Below are positions 1 to 8,594 of a stretch of DNA of 39,708 nt, piece after piece. Positions within the stretch are counted from its first letter, which is position 1, and each line of letters begins with the position of its first letter. This stretch comes from Streptococcus parasanguinis (GTDB taxonomy: Bacteria; Bacillota; Bacilli; Lactobacillales; Streptococcaceae), in assembly GCF_023109675.1 (NCBI RefSeq), contig NZ_JALDUR010000017.1, forward strand, positions 1 through 39,708, read 5' to 3'. Made by a program: the position numbers and the translations under genes. The notes under the pieces were generated by a model. It was given only the letters and a program-made list of their open reading frames with translations, made no database searches and was not told the DNA's origin.

Positions 1-26
1 TTCATAAGTTAATTTCATAATAAAAA

Positions 27-68
27 CACCCCAAAAGTTAGATTTTTTTCTGTCTAACTTTTGGGGTG
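27..68 (-). terminator. Intrinsic terminator of the typA-DUF3165 operon
   Basis: A perfect 16-bp inverted repeat (27-42 with 53-68) has a 10-nt loop. On the minus strand it is followed by TTTTTATTATG. It begins about 20 bp past the DUF3165 stop, so it ends that operon. Confidence 0.9.
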
Positions 69-88
69 CAGTTCAATCACGTCAGCGT

Positions 89-337
89 TTATTTTTTCTG
101 TTTGGTCGTCATTTTGGAAATATCCACCAAAGCCAGGTAGCCAACAAAGGCGAGAAAGGCACCGACAAAAAACTCAGACGGTAGTTGGAATATCTGAAAA
201 ATGGCGAGACAAGTCAGTACGATAATGGAGACGATCAAGACCACCATTGTGACACTGTTTAAGGTACCACGAATACTTTTTGGGGTCATAAAAAGGTAAA
301 AAAGGAGAATCAAAATCCCTAAGATAAAATAGACCAT
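89..337 (-). CDS. DUF3165 family small membrane protein
   Basis: The protein has 82 residues and is almost entirely hydrophobic. Three membrane segments are visible: about residues 2-17, 28-50 and 56-70, with a short Lys-rich end (TTKQKK). It resembles the streptococcal DUF3165 family, which has no assigned function. It lies 23 bp downstream of typA and is co-transcribed with it. A good ribosome binding site (AAAGGAGAAACAAA) precedes the ATG. A role with TypA is only suggested by position. Confidence 0.85.
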   Translation of the reverse strand: MVYFILGILILLFYLFMTPKSIRGTLNSVTMVVLIVSIIVLTCLAIFQIFQLPSEFFVGAFLAFVGYLALVDISKMTTKQKK

Positions 338-360
338 TTTGTTTCTCCTTTCTTTCCGTA

Positions 361-2208
361 TTATTCAGCAGCTGCTGATTTTTTCTTTTTATTTGCTTTT
401 TCGCGTTCTGCTTTGTTCAAGATTTGTTTACGTAGACGGATAGATTCAGGCGTTACTTCCATGTACTCATCGTCGTTCAAGAACTCAAGAGATTCTTCCA
501 AGGTCAAGATACGAGGAGTCTTGATAACCGCTGTTTGGTCCTTAGTAGCTGAACGAACGTTGGTCATTTGTTTTGCTTTCGTAATGTTTACGGTCAAGTC
601 GTTCTCACGAGAGTTTTCCCCGATGATCATTCCTTCGTAAACTTCTGTACCTGGATTGACAAAGATCGTACCACGTTCTTCGATAGACATGATAGAGTAA
701 GTGGTTGCTTTTCCGTTATCGATTGAAACAAGAGCACCACGGTGACGTCCACCGATTTCTCCTGGAATCACTGGCAAGTATTGGTCAAAGGTGTGGTTCA
801 TGATTCCGTAACCACGTGTCATTGACAAGAACTCTGTTGAGTATCCAATCAAACCACGCGCAGGAACAAGGAAGACCAAACGAGTTTGACCGTTACCTGT
901 TGCAACCATATCCAACATTTCACCCTTACGCTCAGAAAGGCTTTGAATAACAGAACCTTGGTATTCTTCTGGTGTGTCGATTTGTACGCGCTCAAATGGT
1001 TCACATTGGACACCATCAATTTCCTTGATAATAACTTCTGGACGAGACACTTGCAATTCGTATCCTTCACGACGCATGGTTTCGATCAAGATAGACAAGT
1101 GCAATTCCCCACGTCCTGAAACGGTCCATTTATCAGGTGAATCAGTTGGGTCAACACGAAGAGAGACGTCTGTTTGCAATTCTGCTTGCAAGCGTTCTTC
1201 GACCTTACGAGAGGTCACCCATTTCCCTTCCCGACCTGCAAATGGTGAGTTGTTGACCAAGAAGGTCATTTGAAGGGTTGGCTCATCGATGTGAAGGATT
1301 GGAAGTGCTTCTACTGCGTCAGTTGGTGTGATGGTTTCTCCAACGAAGATATCTTCCATACCAGAAATAGCGATCAAGTCACCAGCTTTAGCTTCTTGAA
1401 TCTCGCGACGTTCCAAACCAAAGAAACCAAAGAGTTTGGTCACACGGAAGTTTTTAGTTGTACCATCCAGTTTAGAAAGGGTAACTTGGTCCCCAACCTT
1501 AACTGTACCACGGAAGACACGTCCGATACCGATACGACCAACGAAGTCATTGTAGTCAAGAAGAGACACTTGGAATTGAAGGGGCTCATCTGAGTTATCA
1601 ACTGGAGCTGGGATGTGGTCGATAATGGTATCAAAGATTGGCGCCATAGTCTTTTCTTGATCTGCTGGATCATCTGACAAGGATGATGTTCCGTTGATCG
1701 CTGATGCATAAACAACTGGGAAGTCAAGCTGGTCATCATCCGCACCTAGCTCGATGAAGAGTTCCAAGACTTCGTCTACTACTTCTGCTGGACGAGCAGA
1801 TGGCTTATCGATTTTATTAACTACAACGATCGGCACAAGGTCTTGTTCCAAGGCTTTTTTCAATACGAAACGAGTCTGAGGCATAGTTCCTTCGTAGGCA
1901 TCTACGACCAATACAACCCCGTCAACCATTTTCATGATCCGTTCCACTTCTCCACCGAAGTCCGCGTGTCCTGGTGTGTCCATGATATTGATCCGAGTTC
2001 CATTATAAGCAACGGCTGTATTTTTAGCAAGGATCGTGATCCCACGTTCTTTTTCAAGATCGTTTGAGTCCATTGCACGTTCTTGCAATTCTTTACGTTC
2101 ATCCAAGGTGTGCGATTGTTTCAACAATTCGTCTACCAAAGTTGTTTTACCATGGTCAACGTGGGCAATGATCGCAACGTTACGAATATCTTCTCTTAAT
2201 TTTGTCAT
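361..2208 (-). CDS. typA: Translational GTPase TypA/BipA
   Basis: The 615-residue length is normal for BipA, a ribosome-associated GTPase of the EF-G/LepA group that helps 50S assembly and growth under cold or stress. The G1 loop AHVDHGKTT is at residues 15-23, followed by [14 protein letters not shown] (G3) and [10 protein letters not shown] (G4). Then come domain II, EF-G-like domains III and V, and the BipA C-terminal domain ([14 protein letters not shown]). The last residues are Lys/Ala rich. The ATG at 2208 has the ribosome binding site AGAGGAAATC. It is first in a two-gene operon with the DUF3165 gene. Confidence 0.97.
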   Translation of the reverse strand: MTKLREDIRNVAIIAHVDHGKTTLVDELLKQSHTLDERKELQERAMDSNDLEKERGITILAKNTAVAYNGTRINIMDTPGHADFGGEVERIMKMVDGVVLVVDAYEGTMPQTRFVLKKALEQDLVPIVVVNKIDKPSARPAEVVDEVLELFIELGADDDQLDFPVVYASAINGTSSLSDDPADQEKTMAPIFDTIIDHIPAPVDNSDEPLQFQVSLLDYNDFVGRIGIGRVFRGTVKVGDQVTLSKLDGTTKNFRVTKLFGFFGLERREIQEAKAGDLIAISGMEDIFVGETITPTDAVEALPILHIDEPTLQMTFLVNNSPFAGREGKWVTSRKVEERLQAELQTDVSLRVDPTDSPDKWTVSGRGELHLSILIETMRREGYELQVSRPEVIIKEIDGVQCEPFERVQIDTPEEYQGSVIQSLSERKGEMLDMVATGNGQTRLVFLVPARGLIGYSTEFLSMTRGYGIMNHTFDQYLPVIPGEIGGRHRGALVSIDNGKATTYSIMSIEERGTIFVNPGTEVYEGMIIGENSRENDLTVNITKAKQMTNVRSATKDQTAVIKTPRILTLEESLEFLNDDEYMEVTPESIRLRKQILNKAEREKANKKKKSAAAE

Positions 2209-2250
2209 GATTTCCTCTATAAAATTTTAAATAATATTTCTAACTGAACA

Positions 2251-2256
2251 ATTATA
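2251..2256 (-). promoter_or_regulatory. Extended -10 promoter of typA
   Basis: On the minus strand TATAAT is preceded by TGG (extended -10). It lies about 42 bp before the typA ATG. No convincing -35 box is visible, as is usual for extended -10 promoters. Confidence 0.6.
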
Positions 2257-2386
2257 CCACAGTCCTATCTAAAAAACACAGTTCAGCTAGTTGTAAATGT
2301 TTTCATCTTCATTTCTTTTCTCTGACTCGATTTCCTTTTCTTTTCATGATACACTGATGATAAGAATTTCAGAAAAAGAGGCTCCC

Positions 2387-3112
2387 ATGAGATTAGATCA
2401 ATTGATGGCAGACCATCAGTACGCTCGTAAAGACATCAAACAACTTTTGGCCCGAAGGCAAATCTTGGTCGATCACCTACCAGCTCAAAAGCTATCCCAA
2501 AACATCGACCCTGGACTCCAACAGATTCAAATCGGGGAACGGATCATTCAAGAACCGCGTCACCACTACTACATGCTCCATAAACCAATTGGAGCCGTGA
2601 CCGCCAAAAGAGACGCCCACCATCTAACGGTGATCGAGCTAGTGGACCCCCAGCAAGAGTACCCAGACCTCTATCCACTTGGTCGCCTCGATCGCGATAC
2701 CAGTGGTCTTCTCCTCCTCACAGATAATGGTCCCTTAGGCTTTCAATTGCTCCATCCTCAATACCATGTGGAGAAAGTCTATGAGGTAGAAGTCAATGGT
2801 CCGCTTTATGCAGCCCACATCGAGCAATTTCAGAATGGGATTTCATTCACAGACGGTCCTATCTGCAAGCCGGCTTCCTTGACCATTCTAGAAAGTACCC
2901 CCAGCTACAGCAAGGCCCAGGTCCGAATCTCAGAAGGAAAATACCACCAAGTGAAAAAGATGTTTTTAGCCATTGGGGTCAAAGTAATGACCTTAAAACG
3001 CTTATCTTTTGGTCCCTTCACCTTGGATCCTCAGTTAGCTCCTGGAGAAAGTCGGCCTTTGAATGAGGTGGAGCTCACATGGGTCAAAGATTTTCTTGAA
3101 AAAACGAGATAA
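2387..3112 (+). CDS. rsuA: 16S rRNA pseudouridine synthase, RsuA family
   Basis: This enzyme converts one uridine of small-subunit rRNA to pseudouridine (U516 in E. coli). The N-terminal S4 RNA-binding domain (MRLDQLMADHQYARKDIKQL) is followed by the catalytic domain with LGRLDRDTSGLLLLTDNG, whose Asp after GRLDR is catalytic. The reading frame is open 90 bp further upstream, but ATG 2387 is chosen: it has the ribosome binding site AAAGAGG and starts exactly at the S4 domain. The protein has 241 residues, normal for RsuA. The gene stands alone, divergent from typA, and ends in a bidirectional terminator. Confidence 0.93.
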   Translation: MRLDQLMADHQYARKDIKQLLARRQILVDHLPAQKLSQNIDPGLQQIQIGERIIQEPRHHYYMLHKPIGAVTAKRDAHHLTVIELVDPQQEYPDLYPLGRLDRDTSGLLLLTDNGPLGFQLLHPQYHVEKVYEVEVNGPLYAAHIEQFQNGISFTDGPICKPASLTILESTPSYSKAQVRISEGKYHQVKKMFLAIGVKVMTLKRLSFGPFTLDPQLAPGESRPLNEVELTWVKDFLEKTR

Positions 3113-3155
3113 AAAAGCTCTAACCACACACTTTGTGCAGTTAGAGCTCTTTTTA
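3113..3155. terminator. Bidirectional terminator between rsuA and the rhodanese gene
   Basis: An inverted repeat AGCTCTAAC/GTTAGAGCT is flanked by an A-run on the left and a T-run on the right. The inner CACA/TGTG extends the stem. It serves the convergent genes on both sides. Confidence 0.85.
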
Positions 3156-3539
3156 TTAAGCGTCTTTTTTCACTTTCCCATTCCAAGAATCGAGACCATA
3201 AGACAAGACATAAATGTCTGTATAGCCCTGTTTCTTAAGATAGAGAGCCGCATTGGTTACACGCGAACTACGGCTATTTTCATAGAGCAAAATTGGTTTA
3301 TCTTTGCGCAAGGCTGCAAGACTCAACTTCAACTGAGTAGAAGGAATGTTGCGTGCTCCTAAAATATGCTTGGCATGAAACTCAGCTGGCTCTCGCAAGT
3401 CAATCAACTGCCCTTTACGAATCAGCTCTTCAAAGGTTGCATTGTCCACAAATTTAGCAGCTTTACGGATGCGGAAATAATTAAACCCCATCCATCCAAA
3501 TGCTCCTAAAATAGCCAACCAAACAATGATATTTCCCAT
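3156..3539 (-). CDS. Membrane-anchored rhodanese-like protein without the catalytic cysteine
   Basis: The protein has 127 residues: an N-terminal membrane segment (about 3-21) followed by a rhodanese fold. FEELIRKGQLIDLREPAEF and HILGARNIP are typical rhodanese motifs. After the strand PILLY, where active rhodaneses have Cys, this protein has Glu (E87 in LLYENSRSSR), so sulfur transfer by the usual route is unlikely. The ATG at 3539 overlaps the yqgQ stop (TGATG) and has GAGG upstream. An alternative GTG lies one codon earlier. A non-catalytic binding role is inferred. Confidence 0.85.
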   Translation of the reverse strand: MGNIIVWLAILGAFGWMGFNYFRIRKAAKFVDNATFEELIRKGQLIDLREPAEFHAKHILGARNIPSTQLKLSLAALRKDKPILLYENSRSSRVTNAALYLKKQGYTDIYVLSYGLDSWNGKVKKDA

Positions 3540-3757
3540 CACTCTACCTCACTCTTTTTCAAAAATTCTAATTCTTGCTTGTGTTCTCTTCTTAAAACGG
3601 TATCGGCTTCTAAATAATCGAGCCGCTCCATCAGGCCTGCATCATAAAGACGTTGAAGCTCAATTTTCATCAATTCGATGTCATAGAGGCGCTTCCCTAC
3701 GTAAATGATGATTCCAAAACGTTTTAAAAATTGTTGAACATCATACAGGTTTTTCAT
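3539..3757 (-). CDS. yqgQ: YqgQ family (DUF910) small protein
   Basis: A 72-residue helical protein with YDVQQFLKRFG near its start, as in the Bacillus YqgQ/DUF910 family, a three-helix bundle of unknown function that often neighbours glucokinase. No glucokinase gene is present here; the rhodanese gene follows directly with an overlapping TGATG. Two in-frame ATGs exist (3763 and 3757). The second is chosen because it fits the family N-terminus and because the promoter -10 box ends 7 bp before it. No ribosome binding site is visible, so a leaderless mRNA is predicted. Confidence 0.8.
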   Translation of the reverse strand: MKNLYDVQQFLKRFGIIIYVGKRLYDIELMKIELQRLYDAGLMERLDYLEADTVLRREHKQELEFLKKSEVE

Positions 3758-3764
3758 GTTCATT

Positions 3765-3793
3765 ATTGTATCAAATTTAGAAAGGCTTTACAA
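3765..3793 (-). promoter_or_regulatory. Promoter of yqgQ-rhodanese (leaderless layout)
   Basis: On the minus strand TTGTAA (-35), 17 bp, then TACAAT (-10) with an upstream TGA (extended -10). Only 7 bp separate the -10 box from ATG 3757, so transcription should start at or next to the start codon. Confidence 0.65.
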
Positions 3794-3829
3794 GATTTTC
3801 AAGCAAATGATGAAATTTTCCGATTGCTT

Positions 3830-3837
3830 TACGAATA
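3830..3837 (+). promoter_or_regulatory. ComX/SigX box (cin-box) of cilC
   Basis: TACGAATA, the exact streptococcal consensus recognised by RNA polymerase carrying the competence sigma factor ComX. It ends 7 bp before the cilC ATG and marks the gene as a late competence gene. Confidence 0.92.
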
Positions 3838-3844
3838 AATAAGT

Positions 3845-4504
3845 ATGATCAACTTTTATTTTTTTACCATCGGTACTTGCATCGCCTCTTTTTTGGGACT
3901 AGTTGTCGACCGTTTCCCAAACCAATCCATTCTCGCTCCTCGCAGTCATTGTGATCACTGTCAGCACGTCCTTGGAGTTTGGGATCTCATCCCCATTATC
4001 TCGCAACTACTCCATCGCTTTCGCTGTCGCTACTGTCATCAGCCCTACCCATTTTGGTACTGCCTTTTTGAGGTTTGGAGTGGCCTGCTCTTTTTAGCCT
4101 GCGCCAATGGTTACCTTTCCCTGCCTCAACTTCTAACACTACTGGGAGCTGCCGTTTTAGCCATCTATGACCTTCGCTTTATGGAATACCCTTTATTCAT
4201 CTGGTGCTGTCTCCATGCCCTGGTCCTCTTTTTATCCGGTGGTAATCTCCTCATGCTGGTCTTTTTACTCCTTGCGATCGGAGCTCACTTTTTCTTTATC
4301 GGAATGGGAGCAGGAGATTTCCTCTTGCTCGCCACCTTTTCGCTAAGCTTTTCTTCTACCCAGATCCTCATTCTCATTCAGATCGCATCCATCTTAGGCA
4401 TTCTCGTATTTGCTCTCAAAAAAGAAAGAGACCGGATTCCCTTTGTTCCCTGTCTCTTTCTCAGTTATCACGCTTTACTGCTTTATACGATGTTTTGCAG
4501 ATAA
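3845..4504 (+). CDS. cilC: Type IV prepilin peptidase for competence pili (CilC/ComC)
   Basis: An aspartic membrane protease that cleaves and N-methylates the ComG pseudopilins needed for DNA uptake. The N-terminal domain has the zinc pairs C36-x2-C39 and C61-x2-C64. The catalytic aspartates are D109 (AIYDLRF) and D158 in the GAGD motif. Multiple hydrophobic segments fill the rest; 219 residues is normal. The exact ComX box just upstream ties it to the late competence regulon. There is no ribosome binding site between box and ATG, so the transcript may be leaderless. It converges with trpB, with only 7 bp between. Confidence 0.95.
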   Translation: MINFYFFTIGTCIASFLGLVVDRFPNQSILAPRSHCDHCQHVLGVWDLIPIISQLLHRFRCRYCHQPYPFWYCLFEVWSGLLFLACANGYLSLPQLLTLLGAAVLAIYDLRFMEYPLFIWCCLHALVLFLSGGNLLMLVFLLLAIGAHFFFIGMGAGDFLLLATFSLSFSSTQILILIQIASILGILVFALKKERDRIPFVPCLFLSYHALLLYTMFCR

Positions 4505-4511
4505 ATTCTTT

Positions 4512-5699
4512 TTATTTTGCAGCCTTCGCTTCTAGATAATCGGCGATAGCAGCCACATCCTTGTCCCCACGTCCGGAAACATTGATGATGATGATCTTGT
4601 CTTTATCCAATTGTGGAGCACGTTTGACCGCTTCTGCAATCGCGTGTGAGCTTTCAATAGCTGGGAGGATCCCTTCTGTCTTACTGAGAAGAAGAAGAGC
4701 TTCTACTGCTTCATCATCTGTTGCAGCCACATATTCGACACGACCAGAATCTTTAAAGAAAGCATGCTCTGGACCAACCCCTGGGTAGTCCAAACCAGCA
4801 GAGATCGAGTACACTGGCGCTACTTTTCCATCTTCGCCAAAGACTGCATAGGTCTTCATACCATCAACCACACCGATAGTCCCTTTGGTCATGGTCGCTG
4901 CGTGCTGATCGGTATCCAAGCCATGACCAGCAGCTTCAACCCCAATCAAGCCGACTTCCTCTTCTGCGACATACTCAGAAAAGGCACCGATGGCATTAGA
5001 GCCACCACCGACACAGGCAATCACATAATCCGGCAAACGATCTTCTTTTTCCAAGATTTGACGTTTAGATTCTTCACTGATCACCTTTTGGAATTCATGC
5101 ACAATGGTTGGGTAAGGGTGAGGGCCAACAGCAGAACCCAAAACGTAAAAGGCATCCAGATCCGCCATCCATGCTCCAAATGCCGCATCAACGGCATCTT
5201 TCAAGGTCTTAGTACCGGTTTCAACCGCATGGACGGTTGCCCCCATCATTTCCATGCGAAAGACATTCAAGCGTTGGCGTTCCACATCTTCTGCCCCCAT
5301 GTAGACATCACAGGCCATGCCAAACTTAGCTGCCGCAGCTGCTGTAGCTACACCGTGTTGACCGGCTCCTGTTTCAGCAATCACGCGCGTTTTGCCCATG
5401 CGTTTAGCCAAGAGGATTTGCCCCAAAACGTTATTCAATTTATGCGAACCTAGGTGATTCAAGTCTTCGCGCTTCAAATAAATTTTTGCCCCACCTAAAT
5501 GCTCTGTCAAACTTTCCGCAAAGTAGAGCGGTGTTTCGCGTCCAGAATAGTCTTTCAAATAATGTTTGTATTCTGCAATAAATTCTGGGTCATTTTTATA
5601 CTGTTCAAAGGTTTCCTCTAATTGATTGAGCAAGTTTTGAATGGGTTCTGGTACGAAAGATCCACCAAATTGTCCGAAATAGCCTTTTGTTTCTGTCAT
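4512..5699 (-). CDS. trpB: Tryptophan synthase beta chain, standing alone
   Basis: A PLP enzyme that condenses indole with L-serine to give tryptophan. The 395-residue length is normal. The PLP lysine lies in HLGSHKLNN (classical TrpB has HTGAHKINN); ETGAGQHG carries the catalytic Glu, and [10 protein letters not shown] binds the PLP phosphate. No other trp gene is visible: upstream is vanZ, downstream the convergent cilC. ATG 5699 has the ribosome binding site AGAGGACAC. Expression is controlled by the Trp T-box leader just upstream. Alone, it would allow tryptophan synthesis from external indole; whether a trp operon exists elsewhere cannot be seen. Confidence 0.93.
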   Translation of the reverse strand: MTETKGYFGQFGGSFVPEPIQNLLNQLEETFEQYKNDPEFIAEYKHYLKDYSGRETPLYFAESLTEHLGGAKIYLKREDLNHLGSHKLNNVLGQILLAKRMGKTRVIAETGAGQHGVATAAAAAKFGMACDVYMGAEDVERQRLNVFRMEMMGATVHAVETGTKTLKDAVDAAFGAWMADLDAFYVLGSAVGPHPYPTIVHEFQKVISEESKRQILEKEDRLPDYVIACVGGGSNAIGAFSEYVAEEEVGLIGVEAAGHGLDTDQHAATMTKGTIGVVDGMKTYAVFGEDGKVAPVYSISAGLDYPGVGPEHAFFKDSGRVEYVAATDDEAVEALLLLSKTEGILPAIESSHAIAEAVKRAPQLDKDKIIIINVSGRGDKDVAAIADYLEAKAAK

Positions 5700-5794
5700 A
5701 ATTGTGTCCTCTTTTCTATATCTTCAATCCTGTTTATGATCTTTTTCTCTCGCTGGCCCTTTGAGCTGCAGTCTCACTGGGTTCCTTTGAGATA

Positions 5795-6053
5795 CAAAAA
5801 ACCTCACACAGAAAAATCTGTGTGAGGACGATTCGATACCGCGGTGCCACCTCAATTGTAGGAAAATAGTCTTTCTCCTACATCTCTGACCTGTCTAACA
5901 ACAGGGTGCACGATAAGGTGTGCTCACCGAATTTTTATTGTTTCAAATTCATCATCATAAACGCATCAGCCCATTTCAAGATTCACCACTGCTTGTTCGC
6001 AATCACCACAAGCTCCCTGGAAGTGAGAAAAATCTCTACTTTTCTGATGTCTT
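5795..6053 (-). promoter_or_regulatory. T-box riboswitch, tryptophan type, controlling trpB
   Basis: The T-box sequence AGGTGGCACCGCGG lies at 5839-5852 (minus). A terminator follows: a perfect 10-bp stem (5802-5811 with 5818-5827) and a T-run. Upstream is a stem I region with AGAGA and GTGGTG-type motifs. A UGG triplet at 5971-5973 (GAAATGGGC, minus) followed by a purine is the likely specifier codon, which matches the tryptophan gene downstream. Uncharged tRNA-Trp should stabilise the antiterminator. This leader fills most of the 424-bp gap between trpB and vanZ. Confidence 0.93.
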
Positions 6054-6059
6054 GAAGCT

Positions 6060-6088
6060 ATTATAGCTCCCGCTTCTGACTTTGTCAA
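6060..6088 (-). promoter_or_regulatory. Consensus promoter of the trpB T-box transcript
   Basis: On the minus strand TTGACA (6083-6088), exactly 17 bp, then TATAAT (6060-6065). Both boxes match consensus, so initiation should be strong and control should fall on the T-box. Confidence 0.92.
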
Positions 6089-6123
6089 CAAAAATTTTAA
6101 AAAACGGCTGAAATGTTCGGATT

Positions 6124-6660
6124 TTACATTTCCCCATTTTTTGCTAGCAATCGTACTCTGAAATACTGAAAGCCTAGATAAGCTAGATAAGCGCCTAAGG
6201 TATTGGTCCACAAATCATCTAGCTCAAAGACACGATTAGCATCATACAAGAGGTCTAACAGAACTTGGCTGCATTCAATCCACAAGCTCATCGCAAAGCC
6301 GAAGCACAAGACCCGTTTTCGACTCCTCAACCAGGGCCATAGCCAGAGGAGTTGAAAGACCAGCGGACTTAACAAAAAGATATTGGCTACGTTTTGGAGA
6401 ATAACCTTAATGAGTTGGAGGGCACTGGTGATCTGGCCAAGATTCATCACCGAATTAAGAGGAACCAGCAGGACGACGATGCGACCGAAATGTTGAATAC
6501 CCGGTGTTTCCATACCTGGCTCTGGCTGTTGGGGCAAAAAACACATCAGACACAAGAGGATAAAATAGAAGAAGCTGCCACTCCGTAACAGCCTTCTTCC
6601 TCTTTTTGTTAGTTCTGTATGATCGATCAGCCCTTGTTTAAGGTTGCGCATGTTCAACAA
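6124..6660 (-). CDS. VanZ-like membrane protein
   Basis: The 178 residues carry a VanZ-type fold with four or so membrane segments (about 28-44, 55-73, 86-108, 116-134). The conserved VanZ pattern [12 protein letters not shown]...[17 protein letters not shown] is present. VanZ homologues affect teicoplanin or cell-envelope drug sensitivity, but most chromosomal ones have no proven role. It is the third gene of yutD-rlmN-vanZ and overlaps the rlmN end. A start at 6651 (MRNLKQG) is also possible. Confidence 0.85.
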   Translation of the reverse strand: MLNMRNLKQGLIDHTELTKRGRRLLRSGSFFYFILLCLMCFLPQQPEPGMETPGIQHFGRIVVLLVPLNSVMNLGQITSALQLIKVILQNVANIFLLSPLVFQLLWLWPWLRSRKRVLCFGFAMSLWIECSQVLLDLLYDANRVFELDDLWTNTLGAYLAYLGFQYFRVRLLAKNGEM

Positions 6661-7726
6661 TCGCTTTCTCCCGATCCCGTTTCATGGTATTTGAACGCAA
6701 TTGGCCACAGGCAGCGTCAATATCTGTACCGTGCTCTTGACGCACTACACAGTTAACACCTTGTTTTTTCAAGGTATCATAGAAGGCCATGACCCGTTCT
6801 TTTGGACTACGGCTGTATTGGTCATGCTCACTGACAGGATTGTAAGGAATCAAGTTAACATAAGACAATTTCTTGATATTCTTGAGCAATTCTGCCAACT
6901 CTAAGGCTTGCTCGACTCCATCATTGACTTCATTCAACATGATGTACTCAAAGGTCACCCGACGGTTCGTAGTCTCAATATAGTATTCAATCGCCGCAAA
7001 CAATTTTTCAATTGGAAAGGCCCGGTTGATCTTCATGATGCTAGAGCGCAAGTCATTGTTTGGAGCATGAAGAGACACTGCTAAATTGACCTGCACACCT
7101 TCATTTGCAAAATCACGAATTTTATGAGCCAAACCAGAAGTTGACACGGTAATATGGCGAGCACCAATCGCTAATCCCTTGTCATCGTTGACCGTCCGGA
7201 TAAATTTCAAGACATTGTTATAGTTGTCAAATGGTTCTCCGATCCCCATGACAACGATATGGCTGACTCGTTCATCTTGGCCACGTTCGTCAAAGTATTT
7301 TTGGACCAACATGATTTGAGACACGATTTCACCATTGTTCAAATCGCGTTGTTTTTTGATCAAACCAGAAGCACAGAAGGTACAACCGATATTGCATCCG
7401 ACCTGAGTGGTGACACAGACTGACAAGCCATAGTGCTGACGCATCAAGACGGTTTCAATCAACATGCCGTCTGGCAATTCAAAAAGATACTTAACCGTTC
7501 CATCTGCTGACTCTTGCACGATCCGTTGCTTGAGTGGGTTGACGACAAACTGATCATTCAACTTCGCAATCAAATCTTTGGATAGATTGGTCATTTCTTC
7601 GAAGGACTGGACGCGTTTGCGATAGAGCCATTCCCAGATTTGTGCTGCACGGAATTTCTTTTCGCCGTTTTCTTCCGCCCAATCAATCATATCCTGGCGT
7701 GTTAAACTATAAATGGATGGTTTCAT
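6638..7726 (-). CDS. rlmN: Dual-specificity rRNA/tRNA adenine-C2 methyltransferase RlmN
   Basis: A radical-SAM enzyme that makes m2A2503 in 23S rRNA and m2A37 in some tRNAs. The Fe-S motif is C111-x3-C115-x2-C118 (GCNIGCTFC). [12 protein letters not shown] is the GGEP-type SAM motif, and the C-terminal AACGQLR contains the methyl-carrying Cys. 362 residues is normal. The start is 6 bp after the yutD stop, and its end overlaps vanZ, so the three genes form one operon. Confidence 0.97.
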   Translation of the reverse strand: MKPSIYSLTRQDMIDWAEENGEKKFRAAQIWEWLYRKRVQSFEEMTNLSKDLIAKLNDQFVVNPLKQRIVQESADGTVKYLFELPDGMLIETVLMRQHYGLSVCVTTQVGCNIGCTFCASGLIKKQRDLNNGEIVSQIMLVQKYFDERGQDERVSHIVVMGIGEPFDNYNNVLKFIRTVNDDKGLAIGARHITVSTSGLAHKIRDFANEGVQVNLAVSLHAPNNDLRSSIMKINRAFPIEKLFAAIEYYIETTNRRVTFEYIMLNEVNDGVEQALELAELLKNIKKLSYVNLIPYNPVSEHDQYSRSPKERVMAFYDTLKKQGVNCVVRQEHGTDIDAACGQLRSNTMKRDREKAIVEHAQP

Positions 7727-7732
7727 TCTTTC

Positions 7733-8308
7733 TTACTCCTCTTTTTGTCGAATCACAAAATGACGTTTGTTGTCTGTCTTCGTTGTTTTTTTGGTCTCAG
7801 CAGACGGTCTTGTTTTTTTCGAGTTATTGGCTGACTGTCCCTTGTCGCGTTCTCGTTTTTGGAAACGATCTTTTTGTTTGCGATTGCGCGAACGCTTCTT
7901 CGGCTCTCTTTCTTCTGATTGAGCTTTTTTGACCGGTGATTTCTTATCAAAAGAAGCACGATGGGGCTCCTTATTTTCAAGGACAAAATAAGCACAACCA
8001 TAGCTACAATATTCTAACAAATAATCGTCTAAGCGACTTAATTTATCCATCGTTGCAACATCGCGCTCTTCCTTATAAAAGCCACGCAAGCGCAACTGCT
8101 CATCGCTCCAATCACCAACAATGTAATCAAACTTGGTTAAAATCTCAGAAAATCTCTGACCAAAAACAGTCGCATCAAATGCTTCTTTTTCATTTTTTAA
8201 CAACTCAAAGGAGAGGTTTTCTGAAAGGATCTGGTCTCCTACCTGACGAAACACAGGTCCAGGAAATTTATTGTAATTATATAATTCAGGGTCAATCTCT
8301 TTTCGCAT
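7733..8308 (-). CDS. yutD: YutD family protein with a basic C-terminal tail
   Basis: Residues 1 to about 115 match the YutD/DUF1027 family (FDYIVGDWSDEQLRLRGFY, YLLEYCSYGCAYFVLEN), conserved in Firmicutes and of unknown function. From about residue 120 the protein becomes a Lys/Arg/Ser-rich low-complexity tail (KKRSRNRKQKDRFQKRERD), as in RNA-binding proteins. It heads the yutD-rlmN-vanZ operon. The pairing with an rRNA/tRNA modification enzyme and the basic tail suggest an RNA-related role, which is inference. Confidence 0.88.
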   Translation of the reverse strand: MRKEIDPELYNYNKFPGPVFRQVGDQILSENLSFELLKNEKEAFDATVFGQRFSEILTKFDYIVGDWSDEQLRLRGFYKEERDVATMDKLSRLDDYLLEYCSYGCAYFVLENKEPHRASFDKKSPVKKAQSEEREPKKRSRNRKQKDRFQKRERDKGQSANNSKKTRPSAETKKTTKTDNKRHFVIRQKEE

Positions 8309-8346
8309 AGTGTTCCTTCATCAAAATCTATTTACTGTAACACTTT

Positions 8347-8352
8347 ATTTTA
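8347..8352 (-). promoter_or_regulatory. Extended -10 promoter of yutD-rlmN-vanZ
   Basis: TAAAAT preceded by TGA on the minus strand, about 38 bp before the yutD ATG. No clear -35 box is seen. Confidence 0.5.
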
Positions 8353-8415
8353 TCATAAATTTGATGACTTGCGTCAGATTTGACTAGAAAAGAGTCGAAA
8401 TTCCTTTGAGAGCAA

Positions 8416-8594
8416 AAAGAGAGTGGGATAGAAATCGGTAACTCGTTACAATTCGATTTCGTCGTCCCACCTCCGCACAGTTGAGTAGGGCTGTAAAAGC
8501 TGATGAAATCAACGTAGTAGAGCCCACTCAACCACTGCGTCTTGCTCGACAATCCAAAAATAATTGAGAGGCTAGAACTTTTGTCCCAGCCTCT
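8416..8594 (-). repeat. 179-bp structured interspersed repeat, copy 1
   Basis: This is an inverted copy of 16230-16408, with 7 differences in 179 positions by my hand alignment. Read on the minus strand it makes three stem-loops: AGAGGCTGGGAC with its near complement; GTTGAGTGGGCT with AGCCCTACTCAAC (inner GTTGA/TCAGC); and GGGACGACGAAATCG with CGATTTCTATCCC. It begins inside the stop codon of the histidine kinase gene and fills most of the gap before yutD. No protein-coding signal: open frames through it differ between the copies by amino-acid changes. It may act as a terminator for the kinase gene. Confidence 0.9.

Noticed and set aside
4764..5453. Long plus-strand frame (229 codons) opposite trpB
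   Set aside because: Shadow of a well-identified gene; no motif and no ribosome binding site.
6089..6123. GAAATGT/ACATTTC stem followed by T6 after vanZ as terminator
   Set aside because: Five bases separate stem and T-run and the stem has only 7 A/T-rich pairs; not listed as a feature.
5966..6211. Small minus-strand frame in the trpB leader
   Set aside because: It crosses the promoter and stem I of the T-box.
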